The notes: generated by a model not told the origin, from the letters alone. A stretch of DNA of 64,000 bases from an uncultured Roseburia sp. (GCA_947644305.1 CANRYS010000008.1:89837-153836); one strand, 5' to 3'. Counted from the first letter of the stretch, positions 53,615 through 63,178 are shown. Numbers and translations are program-made.

Positions 53615-54079
53615 ATGAGAAATACACAGGCCGCCGGCGATTCCAGATTTGCCAGAACAGGAAAAGATGGTGCGTTCTACGATATGGATGGAACAATGCT
53701 GGCAACGGTAGAAACTTTTACATCAAATGTCTCGTTTAATAATGCACAGTACCAGGTACTGGGGGATGCACAGGAACACGAGGCGCCAAATACGTTCAAG
53801 GTAACGCTTACAATGTCCCAGGTAGTGGTAGAAGATGACAAGTTTATTGCGGATCTTATGGAATCCCTTGATACACAGATCATGCCGGTATGGAACTTCC
53901 AAGGTTCTCTTCTTGGACGCAATGGATCTGAGGAACGCATCACATATTATGAGTGTATTCCATCTGGTCAGGTGGATCTACAAAATGTGGCTGTGGGCGA
54001 TGTTGTAAAGCGTAACTGGAATTTCCACGTAAATAAGGCGCCAAAATTGACGCAATTTTTACAAGTAGATAGAGGTTAA
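53615..54079 (+). CDS. Tail tube protein (XkdM-like)
   Basis: A 154-residue protein matching XkdM-type tube subunits: DGTMLATVETFTSNVSFNNAQYQVLGDAQEHEAPNT and FNFHVNKAP-like C-terminal strands. It forms the inner tube inside the sheath and follows the sheath gene as usual. TAAGGAGG precedes its ATG. Confidence 0.9.
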   Translation: MRNTQAAGDSRFARTGKDGAFYDMDGTMLATVETFTSNVSFNNAQYQVLGDAQEHEAPNTFKVTLTMSQVVVEDDKFIADLMESLDTQIMPVWNFQGSLLGRNGSEERITYYECIPSGQVDLQNVAVGDVVKRNWNFHVNKAPKLTQFLQVDRG

Positions 54080-54103
54080 GACAACAGAACAAGGTAGATG
54101 ATT

Positions 54104-54133
54104 AGAGGGAATCTGATGTGAGGTTCCCTCTTT
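54104..54133 (+). terminator. Weak terminator/attenuator between tube and chaperone genes
   Basis: AGAGGGAA (54104-54111) pairs with TTCCCTCT (54124-54131), followed by TTATCTTCT. It could reduce transcription of the genes downstream of the abundant sheath and tube. Confidence 0.55.
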
Positions 54134-54163
54134 ATCTTCTCTAAATGGAATGGAGGAAATAAT

Positions 54164-54745
54164 ATGTCGCAGGAAAAAAATATCAAACCGGAGATCAAGA
54201 TGGTACATACGAATACCACAGAAAAAAACGAGGGGACGAACCGGGAAAATATTGAGGAAAGAGAATTTACGCCAGAGCAAAATGGGAACCAATTGAAAGT
54301 CCACGAAGAGGATTTCCTCCAGGGTCTGATCGATGCTGCCGGATACGTGGAAGAAGAAAAACAGCGAATTGAGATTGCCAGGGAGGGCAGACTATTGTTT
54401 GCTTTCAGTATCCGGCCGCTCTCTGAATCGGAGTACAATAGCTGCAAAAAGAAACATACAAAATTCGTCCGTAACCGTAGTCTTGGAGTGAAAATGCCGG
54501 AAGATACGGACAATGTGAAATACAGGGCAGATCTTATCTATAGAGCGACGGTTGAAGAGGACAAGAAAAATTTATGGGACAACAAAAAGGTTTGGGAAGC
54601 ATTGAGAAATAAAGGAATGCAGATCGTCTCTGCCCTGGATGTGATTGAGTATTCACTGAAAGCAGGTGAAAAGGATCAGGTTGTTGATTGCATTGACAAA
54701 CTCAGCGGCTATCATGACAATCTTGAGGAAGTGACAAAAAACTAA
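54164..54745 (+). CDS. Tail assembly chaperone, frame 0 (XkdN-like)
   Basis: A 193-residue protein of the XkdN type: FLQGLIDAAGYVEEEKQRIEIAREGRLLFAF and LRPLSESEY-like core SIRPLSESEYNSC. It lies between the tube and tape measure genes, the fixed place of tail chaperones. Its last codons contain the heptamer A AAA AAC at 54736-54742, just before the TAA. A -1 shift there joins it to the 53-codon frame at 54742-54900, giving a 245-residue form. Confidence 0.87.
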   Translation: MSQEKNIKPEIKMVHTNTTEKNEGTNRENIEEREFTPEQNGNQLKVHEEDFLQGLIDAAGYVEEEKQRIEIAREGRLLFAFSIRPLSESEYNSCKKKHTKFVRNRSLGVKMPEDTDNVKYRADLIYRATVEEDKKNLWDNKKVWEALRNKGMQIVSALDVIEYSLKAGEKDQVVDCIDKLSGYHDNLEEVTKN

Positions 54746-54767
54746 TCAAGTCTGGCGGAAAGACTTG
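54736..54767 (+). promoter_or_regulatory. Programmed -1 frameshift signal
   Basis: Slippery A AAA AAC (54736-54742) in the right phase, a four-base spacer, then a hairpin CAAGTCT/AGACTTG (54747-54753 with 54761-54767) of 7 bp with a 7-base loop. A second hairpin GTCTGCTG/CAGCAGAC (54767-54774 with 54787-54794) follows. Confidence 0.8.
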
Positions 54768-54900
54768 TCTGCTGCATCAGATCTTTCAGCAGACAGGAAT
54801 CACGCCAGATGAGTTTTATCAGAAACCCAAAAAGATACAGACTTTTATGCTTGCATCCATGCAGGTATATCTGGAACCGCAGAGAGGAGGTGAGGATTAG
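54742..54900 (+). CDS. Tail assembly chaperone, -1 frame extension
   Basis: No start codon: the 52 codons are read only after the frameshift at 54736-54742. They encode a peptide with GITPDEFYQKPKKIQTFMLASMQVYLE, the typical GT-type C-terminal part of chaperones of this family. The stop TAG shares its last base with the GTG start of the tape measure gene. The AGAGGAGGTGAGG site inside it serves that gene. Confidence 0.82.
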   Translation, partial: LIKSGGKTCLLHQIFQQTGITPDEFYQKPKKIQTFMLASMQVYLEPQRGGED

Positions 54901-57900
54901 TGGCACAAACGGTAAGAATTGAAATGGACCAAATGAGCAGTGCAGCAAAAAAAGCAGGTGATGCTGTGGAGCGTGCCAGAGAGAAGGTTACAAAGTTTGA
55001 TAAATCGGTTGAAAAGACACAGAAGAGCCTGGCAAAATGGGCGAAAGAAAAATACAAAGTTTTGCTGGAAGTGGAAGAGCAAATCACACCTGTATTATGG
55101 GCACTGGGAAGCCGTATTGAGAATCTTTCAGGAAGAACATGGAATGTAACAATGAAAGCTGTGGATCTGGCCACAGCCCCATTGCAAGGCATATCGGATA
55201 TCCTCAAGAATTCTGTTTTCCAGATGGGGGAAGCTGCTTCTGCGGCAGAAGCGATGCAGTACAACATCGGAGATGCTACCCAGGAACTAGGGCGGATGGC
55301 GAAATCCAGTGAAAAGAATTACAATAATCTGACAAAAGCTATTAAAAATGCGATGAATGTTTCAACAGAGATGGAAAGAACAGTGGCGGAAGACCTGACA
55401 GGTGCTGGATTAGATGGTGGAATCGTGACATTAGCAGGTCCAGATATGTCCGGTATTTGGGATGAGTTTTCAGGAATTGGTGCGGCCTTCGCGGATGGAC
55501 TTTTTAAAAGTTTTGATTTTGAGACGATTCGTACGAAACTGTTTGAGGCGTTCAATACAATCCTCAGCAACGTAGCTGAGCTGGTTCAAGGTGGTGAGTC
55601 ATCAGAGACATCCTCTTTTGATTCCGTGATGGGAGTGGCAAAGAATGTGTCAACGCTGCTTAGTATCGTTTCTAGCAGTATCAATATAAAAAAAGCACTA
55701 AGCGGATCTGGTGGTACTGCAGCTACAGGTTCACTTATAAAAACTATTATAGGGTCTGCAAACAAGGGAACCGGAATACTTGGTTTTGGGGCTTATAGGG
55801 CGATTGATTTGGGAGCTGGCAACCTGGCAGGAGGTGGCTCATTGAGTGCGGGCGCATTAAGTGCGATAGGACTCGGCTCGACGGCAGGAGCTGTGGCAGG
55901 AGCTGCTGGTCTGATACATGGCGCAATGGATTTGTACGAAGGTTTTACCACGGAAAATAAGGAAAAGAGAAAAGCTTATATAACGGCAGGTGGCGTTGAG
56001 ATGGGAGGAGTTGGTGTAGGTGCCGCCACAGGAGCTGCCATAGGCTACATTTTTGGTGGAGTGGGTGCCGTGCCAGGAGCCCTTATCGGAGCGGGAATTG
56101 GTGTGATCGGAAGCTGGATCGCCGGAAATAAGATCAAAGACGATTATGAAAAGGAAGAGGCAGAGAGGCAGAAGGCACTGATAAATCAGCAGAAGGCATA
56201 TGATGTGCTTGGAATGGATATCGATGATGTCAAATTCAAAACAGAAGAATTGAATGAGGCTTTACACGATTCTGAAACCAGCACGGAGGAATTTGCCCAA
56301 ATGTACCAGGAGGCAGTTGCGAATAACCTGAAAAACCACTTTGGTGAAGTGACCCTGAGTCTGAGAGAGATCCAAAAGATAGCGGAAAACGTTGTTTTTT
56401 CCAAAGATGTAAAAAAACTTAAAAATTTTTCAGAAGCTGCTGAAAGGACATCTTCATCCCAGACAAATTTTGATGGCAGTATTTCAGAATTAAATAGACA
56501 GAATTGGAAAGTCGGCCTTGGGATAGAACTGGATGAATCAGGCAAGGCGGAGTATCGGACAGCCATTGATAATTATGTGGAAGATGCCGAGTCATATCTG
56601 GAAAATAGTCATTATCAGGCCACGTTGTCTGTGGAACTTCTTTTGGGAAAAAGAGGAGGAAAAGGCATTACAGAGGATCTTAACAGCGCGTATTCAGAGA
56701 TGGATGCAGAGCTTCACGAGTTCACTGAAAAATATTATAACATGCGGGATTCTGCCCTTGAAGATGGAAAGATCGATGATGAAGAACAGAAAAAACTTTC
56801 CAGCATTCAGAGAGATATCTTATCGGTAACAAATAAAGTATCCGATGCCAAAGAAAGAGCGTCGATGAACTCTCTAAAGACAAAATATTCGATGGGACAT
56901 ATCTCTGCTGACTCATTCAGTTCTATGCAGGAGGAACTGACAGCACGCAATCAGAGTATATCGCAGGAGTATGAAAACGCCATGCAGGATGCTTTTGCTT
57001 CCCTTGAATTGATGAAAGGTGATATCTCAAAAAAAGAATATAAAGACAGATATAATAAGATCCAAGATTCCTATTACGATAAAATGGAGTCTCTTTCGGA
57101 AGACACGTTAAATTTCCAGTTTGATATTCTAAAAGATAACTACAGTGATGAGCTGAAAGGGATGACAACAGAAGATATGAAACAGGCATTGGAGAATGGG
57201 CTAGTTTCTAAACCGGATGTATCACTTTGGAGAGAGGGAGATATTAGCAGATGGTTTGGATTGGATCAACTTGATAATCTGGACGGAGAAACCAGGGGAG
57301 CTATCCTATCTGTAATTCGAGGAATCGCACATTCAGTCCCAGAAGGTCAAAAGTACATACTTGGGGAAAAGTTTAAGGATACGATCCCTACGGTGGAAGA
57401 AATCAAGGATCATATTGATTTTACTAAAATATCAGCTCTTGATTTGTTTAAAATAGATAAATTTGCGTTTATGGATAAAATGATTCCAATAATCGGACAA
57501 AAGAATGATTTAATGGCGCCAATATTGACAGGAGAGGAAGAAAACTATGATGAACAAGCGACCCAATATGCTGAAAGGATTCACGGAACACTAGAAAACA
57601 GCAGAGATGCAGAGTATGTTCAGTCATTTATGAGACACTATATGTTAGATCCTTCTCAAATACCACTTCGAGAGGTGATAGAATATGATATATCGAAAGC
57701 TACGTCAGATCCTTTTTCAACCGATGTAAACGTTTTTCTAAAATATAATGTGAAGGATTCTGCTTCTGACTCGTCTAATAGTAGGGGAAATAAGCTTACT
57801 AATAAGATTAATAAATACCTCCCTATAGATTTGAATCCAATGCTACATGCTGATGGTGAATATGCCACCGGCGGATATGCTGCTGGAAAGCAACTGTCCT

Positions 57901-58322
57901 GGCTGGCGGAAGAGGGGTATGGCGAGTGGATCATACCGACAAATCCAAGTAGAAGAGCCAGGGCGCTAGATCTTTACGAGCTGGCAGGCAAGTCACTGGG
58001 GGTTGAAGAGCATGCTAAAGGCGGTTATGTATCTCCCTATGGGGCAGCTTTTGGGATGCGTGCAGCCGATCCAGACTCAGATGTGGGAAATATTCCTTAT
58101 GTATCCCACAATGGAGACAGTGGTTTGGATAAAAATACTACCATCGAGCTGAATGTATCCGTAAACCCAGAGTTTACAGTCAACGGAGCAGAAGGCCAGA
58201 ATTCGGAGGATGTTGTCGGGGTTATCCGAAGGCACATCCGGGATCTCGCTGATGAACTAGGTGGTGAGATTGCATCGCAGCTAGAAGCGTCATTTTCTAA
58301 CAGACCATTGAAGGAGGCATAA
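54900..58322 (+). CDS. Tail tape measure protein
   Basis: A 1140-residue protein that sets tail length and is usually expelled first. N-terminal coiled helices with KVTKFDKSVEKTQKS are followed by a Gly/Ala-rich hydrophobic middle (about 265-420, with GGVEMGGVGVGAATGAAIGY). A long helical region and a C-terminal part with GYAAGKQLSWLAEEGYGEWIIP, common in XkdO-like tape measures, complete it. From the family's rule of about 0.15 nm per residue, a tail near 170 nm is inferred. The start is GTG, overlapping the chaperone extension by one base. No lytic transglycosylase domain is recognised. Confidence 0.9.
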   Translation: MAQTVRIEMDQMSSAAKKAGDAVERAREKVTKFDKSVEKTQKSLAKWAKEKYKVLLEVEEQITPVLWALGSRIENLSGRTWNVTMKAVDLATAPLQGISDILKNSVFQMGEAASAAEAMQYNIGDATQELGRMAKSSEKNYNNLTKAIKNAMNVSTEMERTVAEDLTGAGLDGGIVTLAGPDMSGIWDEFSGIGAAFADGLFKSFDFETIRTKLFEAFNTILSNVAELVQGGESSETSSFDSVMGVAKNVSTLLSIVSSSINIKKALSGSGGTAATGSLIKTIIGSANKGTGILGFGAYRAIDLGAGNLAGGGSLSAGALSAIGLGSTAGAVAGAAGLIHGAMDLYEGFTTENKEKRKAYITAGGVEMGGVGVGAATGAAIGYIFGGVGAVPGALIGAGIGVIGSWIAGNKIKDDYEKEEAERQKALINQQKAYDVLGMDIDDVKFKTEELNEALHDSETSTEEFAQMYQEAVANNLKNHFGEVTLSLREIQKIAENVVFSKDVKKLKNFSEAAERTSSSQTNFDGSISELNRQNWKVGLGIELDESGKAEYRTAIDNYVEDAESYLENSHYQATLSVELLLGKRGGKGITEDLNSAYSEMDAELHEFTEKYYNMRDSALEDGKIDDEEQKKLSSIQRDILSVTNKVSDAKERASMNSLKTKYSMGHISADSFSSMQEELTARNQSISQEYENAMQDAFASLELMKGDISKKEYKDRYNKIQDSYYDKMESLSEDTLNFQFDILKDNYSDELKGMTTEDMKQALENGLVSKPDVSLWREGDISRWFGLDQLDNLDGETRGAILSVIRGIAHSVPEGQKYILGEKFKDTIPTVEEIKDHIDFTKISALDLFKIDKFAFMDKMIPIIGQKNDLMAPILTGEEENYDEQATQYAERIHGTLENSRDAEYVQSFMRHYMLDPSQIPLREVIEYDISKATSDPFSTDVNVFLKYNVKDSASDSSNSRGNKLTNKINKYLPIDLNPMLHADGEYATGGYAAGKQLSWLAEEGYGEWIIPTNPSRRARALDLYELAGKSLGVEEHAKGGYVSPYGAAFGMRAADPDSDVGNIPYVSHNGDSGLDKNTTIELNVSVNPEFTVNGAEGQNSEDVVGVIRRHIRDLADELGGEIASQLEASFSNRPLKEA

Positions 58323-58325
58323 TGT

Positions 58326-59000
58326 ATGAAAATATCACTGAGATCTGCCGACGGAAATAAGTTTGTTTTTGCTCTTATGCCGGAAATCATCCGTGCTGGT
58401 TATGCTGCTAAATGCCAGAGTTTTGATCTGATTTCCCAAGGGACTGTCAGGGTTCCTAAGGGAAGGGAGGTGCCTGAGATCTCCTGGAATGGAGAGTTCT
58501 TTGGACCCTCCAGAAAAAAATTAGCTGGCATTGATCAAGATAACTGGCAGAATCCAAATGACTGTGTGAGGATACTGAGAGACTGGATGAACAAGAAAAC
58601 CGAGCTGACACTTATTATTTCTGGTACATGGATCAATATGGAAGTCAGGATCATTTCTTTCAAAACAGAACTTCATGGAGGATTTGGGGATGTATCGTAT
58701 TCCATCGTCTTTGAAAAAGTTCGGGAACTGAAGATATGTAATACCAAAGAGTCAAAAATCAGCAGGAAGAAAAAAACAAAGTTCCGGTCGAAGAAAAAGG
58801 GAAGAGGAAAGGATGCTGGTACATACACAGTAAAGAAAGGTGATACACTGATTGGCATTGGCAGAAAAAAAAATACTTCCTGGCAGAAATTATATAACAA
58901 GAATAAAGCGGTAATTGAGAAAACTGCCAGGAAGCATGGCAAGGCAAATTCAGACCACGGACATTGGATATGGCCGGGAACCAAATTAGTAATTCCGTAG
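58326..59000 (+). CDS. LysM-containing baseplate protein (XkdP-like)
   Basis: A 224-residue protein. Residues 1-140 resemble XkdP-type baseplate hub partners (FALMPEIIRAGYAAKCQSFDL and PEISWNGEFFGPSRK). A Lys/Arg-rich linker leads to a C-terminal LysM domain (about 168-224: YTVKKGDTLIGIGRKKNTSWQKLYNKNK) ending WPGTKLVIP. LysM binds glycan chains. It follows the tape measure gene after three bases. Confidence 0.9.
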   Translation: MKISLRSADGNKFVFALMPEIIRAGYAAKCQSFDLISQGTVRVPKGREVPEISWNGEFFGPSRKKLAGIDQDNWQNPNDCVRILRDWMNKKTELTLIISGTWINMEVRIISFKTELHGGFGDVSYSIVFEKVRELKICNTKESKISRKKKTKFRSKKKGRGKDAGTYTVKKGDTLIGIGRKKNTSWQKLYNKNKAVIEKTARKHGKANSDHGHWIWPGTKLVIP

Positions 59001-59012
59001 GGGGTATGTTTT

Positions 59013-60281
59013 ATGATCGATATCTCTACTTTAAGGTACCGGATTGTTGTAGTAGATAACAAAAAGAACAAATACAACATTACGGATTATCTTGAAAATC
59101 TTGGCTGGCAAGAAAATGAAGGTGAAATTTCTACGCAGATTTCTTTTACAGTAAGGAATGATAAGACATCCCAAGGCTATTTAACGAAATTGATAAAGCC
59201 GGGTGTCCTTATTCTTATTTCTGCAAAACACAGTGACAAGAAATTTCAGGAAGTAGCACGGGGGAATGTTGTCACATGGAGCCCAACCAATCAGAATAGC
59301 GCCCACGATTTACAATGTGTTTGTTTTGACGAGCTGTATAATCTTCAGAAAAGTCAAGACGATTTTTATTTTCGCAAAGGGATGGGGACAAAGGCAAGAA
59401 TCCTAAAAGTATTAAAAAAGTGGAAGATACCTGTCGGTTCCTATCAGGGGCCAAATAAGGCACAAGGCAAAAAGAAGTATCAAGGCAGCTATTTATCGGA
59501 TATTCTTCTCGATATACTGGATGATGCGGAGAAAAAAGGCGGAAAAAAATGTGTGATCCAGATGAAAAAAGGCAAGGTAACGATTGCCCCCAGAGGAAGT
59601 AATAACGATATTTTTGTTTTTGAGACGAAAAATACAAAAGTAGTAAATAGCAACATGAGCACAGCGAATCTGATCACAAGGGTTAAAGTAATCGGCACGC
59701 CAAAGAAGAAAGGAACCTCTAAAGTTGTTGCTACACTGAATGGCAAAACCAAATATGGAGTGCGCCAGAGGATTTACACCAGGGGTTCGGATGAAACGCT
59801 GAAGCAGGCGAAGAAAGCAGCAAAGCAGATTCTTGAAGAATCCGGTGATATCCAGCGGAATATTTCTGTAAAGAGTCCGGATGTCCCCTATGTCCGAAAG
59901 GGAGATATGGTATACATGAAAGTTGGCATGATCAATGGATATCATTATGTGAAGAGCGTACAACACGATGCTGACACGATGAGTATGACAATGAATCTGG
60001 AAGCTGCTGAGAAAAAATCTAAAAGCCAAAAAACAGAAAGTGACGCAACAGAGACCGACCACACAAAATCTGACAAATCTTCTTATAAATTGGGCGATAT
60101 AGTTGATTTCAAAGGCGGAACGCATTATGTTTCTTCTACTGGTTCCAAAGGGTACCCTGCAAAGGCTGGGAAAGCGGAGATAACAAAGAAAAATACTTCT
60201 GGTAAACACCCATATCATCTGATTCATACAAACAGCAAAAGCAATGTGTACGGCTGGGTAGACGAGGGCACATTCAGTTAG
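59013..60281 (+). CDS. Tail hub/baseplate protein XkdQ-like with C-terminal SH3-like domain
   Basis: A 422-residue protein. The main part (1-330) resembles XkdQ/gp27-like hub subunits: DITDYLENLGWQENEGEISTQISFTVRN, and YFRKGMGTKARILKVLKKWKIP. A Lys/Ser/Thr-rich linker (around 335-355) leads to an SH3-like domain (YKLGDIVDFKGGTHYVSS to YGWVDEGTFS) that may bind cell wall. It lies 12 bases after the LysM gene. Confidence 0.85.
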   Translation: MIDISTLRYRIVVVDNKKNKYNITDYLENLGWQENEGEISTQISFTVRNDKTSQGYLTKLIKPGVLILISAKHSDKKFQEVARGNVVTWSPTNQNSAHDLQCVCFDELYNLQKSQDDFYFRKGMGTKARILKVLKKWKIPVGSYQGPNKAQGKKKYQGSYLSDILLDILDDAEKKGGKKCVIQMKKGKVTIAPRGSNNDIFVFETKNTKVVNSNMSTANLITRVKVIGTPKKKGTSKVVATLNGKTKYGVRQRIYTRGSDETLKQAKKAAKQILEESGDIQRNISVKSPDVPYVRKGDMVYMKVGMINGYHYVKSVQHDADTMSMTMNLEAAEKKSKSQKTESDATETDHTKSDKSSYKLGDIVDFKGGTHYVSSTGSKGYPAKAGKAEITKKNTSGKHPYHLIHTNSKSNVYGWVDEGTFS

Positions 60282-60291
60282 GAGGGACAGT

Positions 60292-60558
60292 TTGGCAGCA
60301 AAAACGGGTAAAGGAATATCAAAATTGGCGAAAGTCATGGACAACCGCATGAGGAGACAGTCAGAAAAACCGCTTTCCTTAGATTTTGGCCTGATAAAGA
60401 AGAATGGAAGTCTGATTACGAATACTTTTCAAAAGGCGATTACCAAAGAAGACTACACGGTCCTGGAGGGTTTCGAACACAAAGGAAAGGACACCAGGGT
60501 ATTGGTGGCATGGGTGGAAGATGAGGCGGTGGTCATTGGTAAACTGGATGAATCATAA
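60292..60558 (+). CDS. DUF2577-like baseplate protein
   Basis: An 88-residue protein at the usual place of XkdR/DUF2577 (after the hub and before DUF2634). DFGLIKKNGSLITNTF and a C-terminal KDTRVLVAWVEDEAVVIGKLDES fit the family. The start is TTG with GGAGGG upstream. Its role is probably structural in the baseplate. Confidence 0.78.
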   Translation: MAAKTGKGISKLAKVMDNRMRRQSEKPLSLDFGLIKKNGSLITNTFQKAITKEDYTVLEGFEHKGKDTRVLVAWVEDEAVVIGKLDES

Positions 60559-60569
60559 GGAGGGATAGA

Positions 60570-61028
60570 GTGGCAGATGAATTGTTTCCAATCTTTGATG
60601 TTCCAGATGTGGACGCGGAGGAAGAAGAGGAAGAATATGATGTCGACTACAAACGAAGCATCCGATGGGATCCGGAACTTGGTGATTTTGTCAGAGACAG
60701 TTCCAATCGGTTAGTTGAGAGTGATGGATATGAGGCATATGTGATCTGGTGCTGCAAAATGCTGCAGACGGAAAGGGACAGCCATCTGGCATACATCGAG
60801 GAGTTTTCCGGTGCGGACCTGGGTGTGGAGATGGAGGCAGTCGCTCAAGAAGACGACCACAAAACGGTGGAATCCATGATTGAACGTACAGTGACAGAAG
60901 CACTTGAGGTCAACCCAAGGACGGAATATGTAGGCAATTTCTCATTTTTATGGGAGGGCGATGATGTGCATTGTCAGTTTGAGGTCAAGGGTATCCATTG
61001 GGATGAAACCATACAAATTAAGTTTTAG
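60570..61028 (+). CDS. DUF2634-like baseplate protein (XkdS/gp25-like)
   Basis: A 152-residue protein: acidic start ELFPIFDVPDVDAEEEEEEY, then IRWDPELGDFVRDSSNRLVESDGYEAYVIWCCKMLQTERDS, the XkdS/W-type core. It corresponds to the gp25-like baseplate wedge protein that joins sheath and baseplate. The start is GTG after AAGGAGGGA. Confidence 0.85.
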   Translation: MADELFPIFDVPDVDAEEEEEEYDVDYKRSIRWDPELGDFVRDSSNRLVESDGYEAYVIWCCKMLQTERDSHLAYIEEFSGADLGVEMEAVAQEDDHKTVESMIERTVTEALEVNPRTEYVGNFSFLWEGDDVHCQFEVKGIHWDETIQIKF

Positions 61029-61040
61029 GAGGTGAGGCAG

Positions 61041-62165
61041 GTGGCACAGCCAGAATTTATGGCCCCGGATTTTATAGATGACAATGACCCGGACAGTATA
61101 CACGAAAGAATGATGGAAAATCTGCCGGACGATATTGATGATACACCAGGAGGTTTTCCTTCAGATCTTACAATGCCGTCCGCAATTGAAAAATCAGAAC
61201 TGATCGAGTTTCATTTAGTCCGGGCATTGATGATCGCATTTCCCCAGTACGCCTGGGATGAATGGCTGGATATGCATGGCCAGCAGGTTCATGTGATCCG
61301 GCATAAGGCGTCAAAAGCCACAGGGGTTCTTTGTTTGGAGGGAGAACCCGATGCAGAGATTGCAGCAGGTACGATATTTTGCGTACCTGCCATAGACGAT
61401 CTTCCAGCAGTTGAGTTCGAAACAGATGAAGATTGCATCATTGGTGAAGATGGAACTGTGGAGGTAGCCATTACAGCGGTAGAGGCGGGACCGGATGGCA
61501 ATGTAAAGGCATATTCAATCTCTATCATGGATGAACCGATGGATGAGATCACAGGCATTTCGAATCCTCAAGATGTTACGGGAGGCGCCGAGGCAGAGTC
61601 GGATGATGATTATTATGACAGGATTGCCGCAGAGTATGAAAACAGCAGAACATATCTTGGCAACGATAGGGATTATAAGAGGTGGGCTCAGGAGGCCGGG
61701 GCCGGGGATTGTATTGTCGATCCGGCAGCTGAGGGTCCGGGAACGGTCAAGCTGGTTCTGGTAGATGCTAACGGTGAGCCAGCGAGTGAGGAACTGAGGG
61801 ATCAGGTGTATAACCACATTGCTTCCCCAAATGACAGGTCGGCCAGACTTATGCCCACGGCATGTGCCGATTTGATTTGTGTGCCGGCGGAGAAAGTACC
61901 AGTCACTTATTCATGTACAGGGTTGACATATGATGAGAATACGACGAGCATGGAGCAGATCAAGTCAGAATTTACAGAAAAATTAAAACTTGTTTATTCC
62001 ACTGTGAAAAGCAAGGGAATGCTGAGATATAACGATGTCCGGCCTCTCATCAGCTCTATTGAGGGGGTTCAGGATTTTAATACGTTCCTAATGAACGGCA
62101 GCACATCCAATATTACCTTTACCAGTGAACAATATCCTTATACCGAAAAATGCGAGTTTAGTTAG
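61041..62165 (+). CDS. Baseplate J-like protein (XkdT/gp47-like)
   Basis: A 374-residue protein. ESELIEFHLV-like segments and VIRHKASKATGVLCLEGEPDAEIAAGTIFCVPA lead into the baseplate J core, with GGAEAESDDDYYDRIAAEYE and VKLVLVDANGEPASEEL. It forms baseplate wedges. The GTG at 61041 is chosen because TAGGAGG lies eight bases upstream; the GTG at 61032 overlaps it. Confidence 0.9.
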   Translation: MAQPEFMAPDFIDDNDPDSIHERMMENLPDDIDDTPGGFPSDLTMPSAIEKSELIEFHLVRALMIAFPQYAWDEWLDMHGQQVHVIRHKASKATGVLCLEGEPDAEIAAGTIFCVPAIDDLPAVEFETDEDCIIGEDGTVEVAITAVEAGPDGNVKAYSISIMDEPMDEITGISNPQDVTGGAEAESDDDYYDRIAAEYENSRTYLGNDRDYKRWAQEAGAGDCIVDPAAEGPGTVKLVLVDANGEPASEELRDQVYNHIASPNDRSARLMPTACADLICVPAEKVPVTYSCTGLTYDENTTSMEQIKSEFTEKLKLVYSTVKSKGMLRYNDVRPLISSIEGVQDFNTFLMNGSTSNITFTSEQYPYTEKCEFS

Positions 62166-62177
62166 GGGGTGGTTTGA

Positions 62178-63176
62178 TTGTCAGACTTTGATATTGAAAA
62201 CTTCCCTTCCAGTGAAGCGGCAAAGCGTATGTTGAGCGCTATTTCCGAGGAGTTTTACCAAAATTCCTATGTTATGAAATGGCTGCAGCAGGTCATAGGG
62301 ATGGAATGGGATGATGCGGTGGGGATCATAGAAGAGGAGCTGCCAAAGCAGTTTGCACCGGAGACAGCCACATGGGGACTGCGCTATCATGAGATAAAAT
62401 GGCAGCTTCCAGTCCGGGAAAATCTCAGTTATGAGGAACGTAGAAAACGGATCTATCAAAAACGAGATTTTAATACGGCGATGACACCGTACTGGATGGA
62501 AAAATACCTTCAGAAAATAATCGGCGCTGAGGTCCATGTGATGGACTGTCATGATCCCGGAAAATTTGGATATGTGGCGAAACATCCCAATATATTTAAA
62601 GTTATTTTTATAAAAGAAGGGACCCTTGACGCCAAGGCGGTATTTTATGAGCTGAATAGGATCAAACAGTCCCACACGGTATACGATACGATCGAGGACA
62701 GGGTAATTATCATTGTGGATTGCAGAGAAATTGAGAGAGTATTTGCGCGAATGGTAGGAATTAAGACCTCGGTTTCCTTCTGGAGAGGTCCTATATTTGA
62801 TGGAACGGACTACTTTGATGGTTCTCTGGTAATGGATGGAGAACGACAGTATAACCTTATTTTAGGCTTGCAGTGTAATGGGATAAAGTTTATCACGCAG
62901 GAGGTACTTTGCCTTAGTGTATTGACAGTACATAGTAGAATAGCTACAAAAGAACATATAGAAGCAGGAAGTGTGAGAGTGAAAATGAAATTCCGAAATT
63001 TGCTTTGCTCGGATGGAAATATAAATATCGATCACATTCTGCAGATTGAGGAAAAAGAAGAATCGATTGGCAATGTCACGATGACAAGAACAAGGAATTT
63101 ATGTTTTTTTGATGGTTCCGTCTGTTTTGATGGTTCGCAAACGATGAATTCCATAAATCAAAAGGAGGTTTTGTAA
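62178..63176 (+). CDS. YmfQ/XkdU-like (DUF2313) tail protein with extended C-terminus
   Basis: A 332-residue protein. The first 185 residues match YmfQ/XkdU-type proteins (LPKQFAPETATWGLRYHEIKW, NLSYEERRKRIYQKRDF), which join baseplate to fibres. The remaining part has repeats with FDGTDYFDGSLVMDGERQYN and FFDGSVCFDGSQTMNS, so an FDGS-type motif appears several times; it may be a fibre-attachment region. The start is TTG. Confidence 0.8.
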   Translation: MSDFDIENFPSSEAAKRMLSAISEEFYQNSYVMKWLQQVIGMEWDDAVGIIEEELPKQFAPETATWGLRYHEIKWQLPVRENLSYEERRKRIYQKRDFNTAMTPYWMEKYLQKIIGAEVHVMDCHDPGKFGYVAKHPNIFKVIFIKEGTLDAKAVFYELNRIKQSHTVYDTIEDRVIIIVDCREIERVFARMVGIKTSVSFWRGPIFDGTDYFDGSLVMDGERQYNLILGLQCNGIKFITQEVLCLSVLTVHSRIATKEHIEAGSVRVKMKFRNLLCSDGNINIDHILQIEEKEESIGNVTMTRTRNLCFFDGSVCFDGSQTMNSINQKEVL

Positions 63177-63178
63177 GA

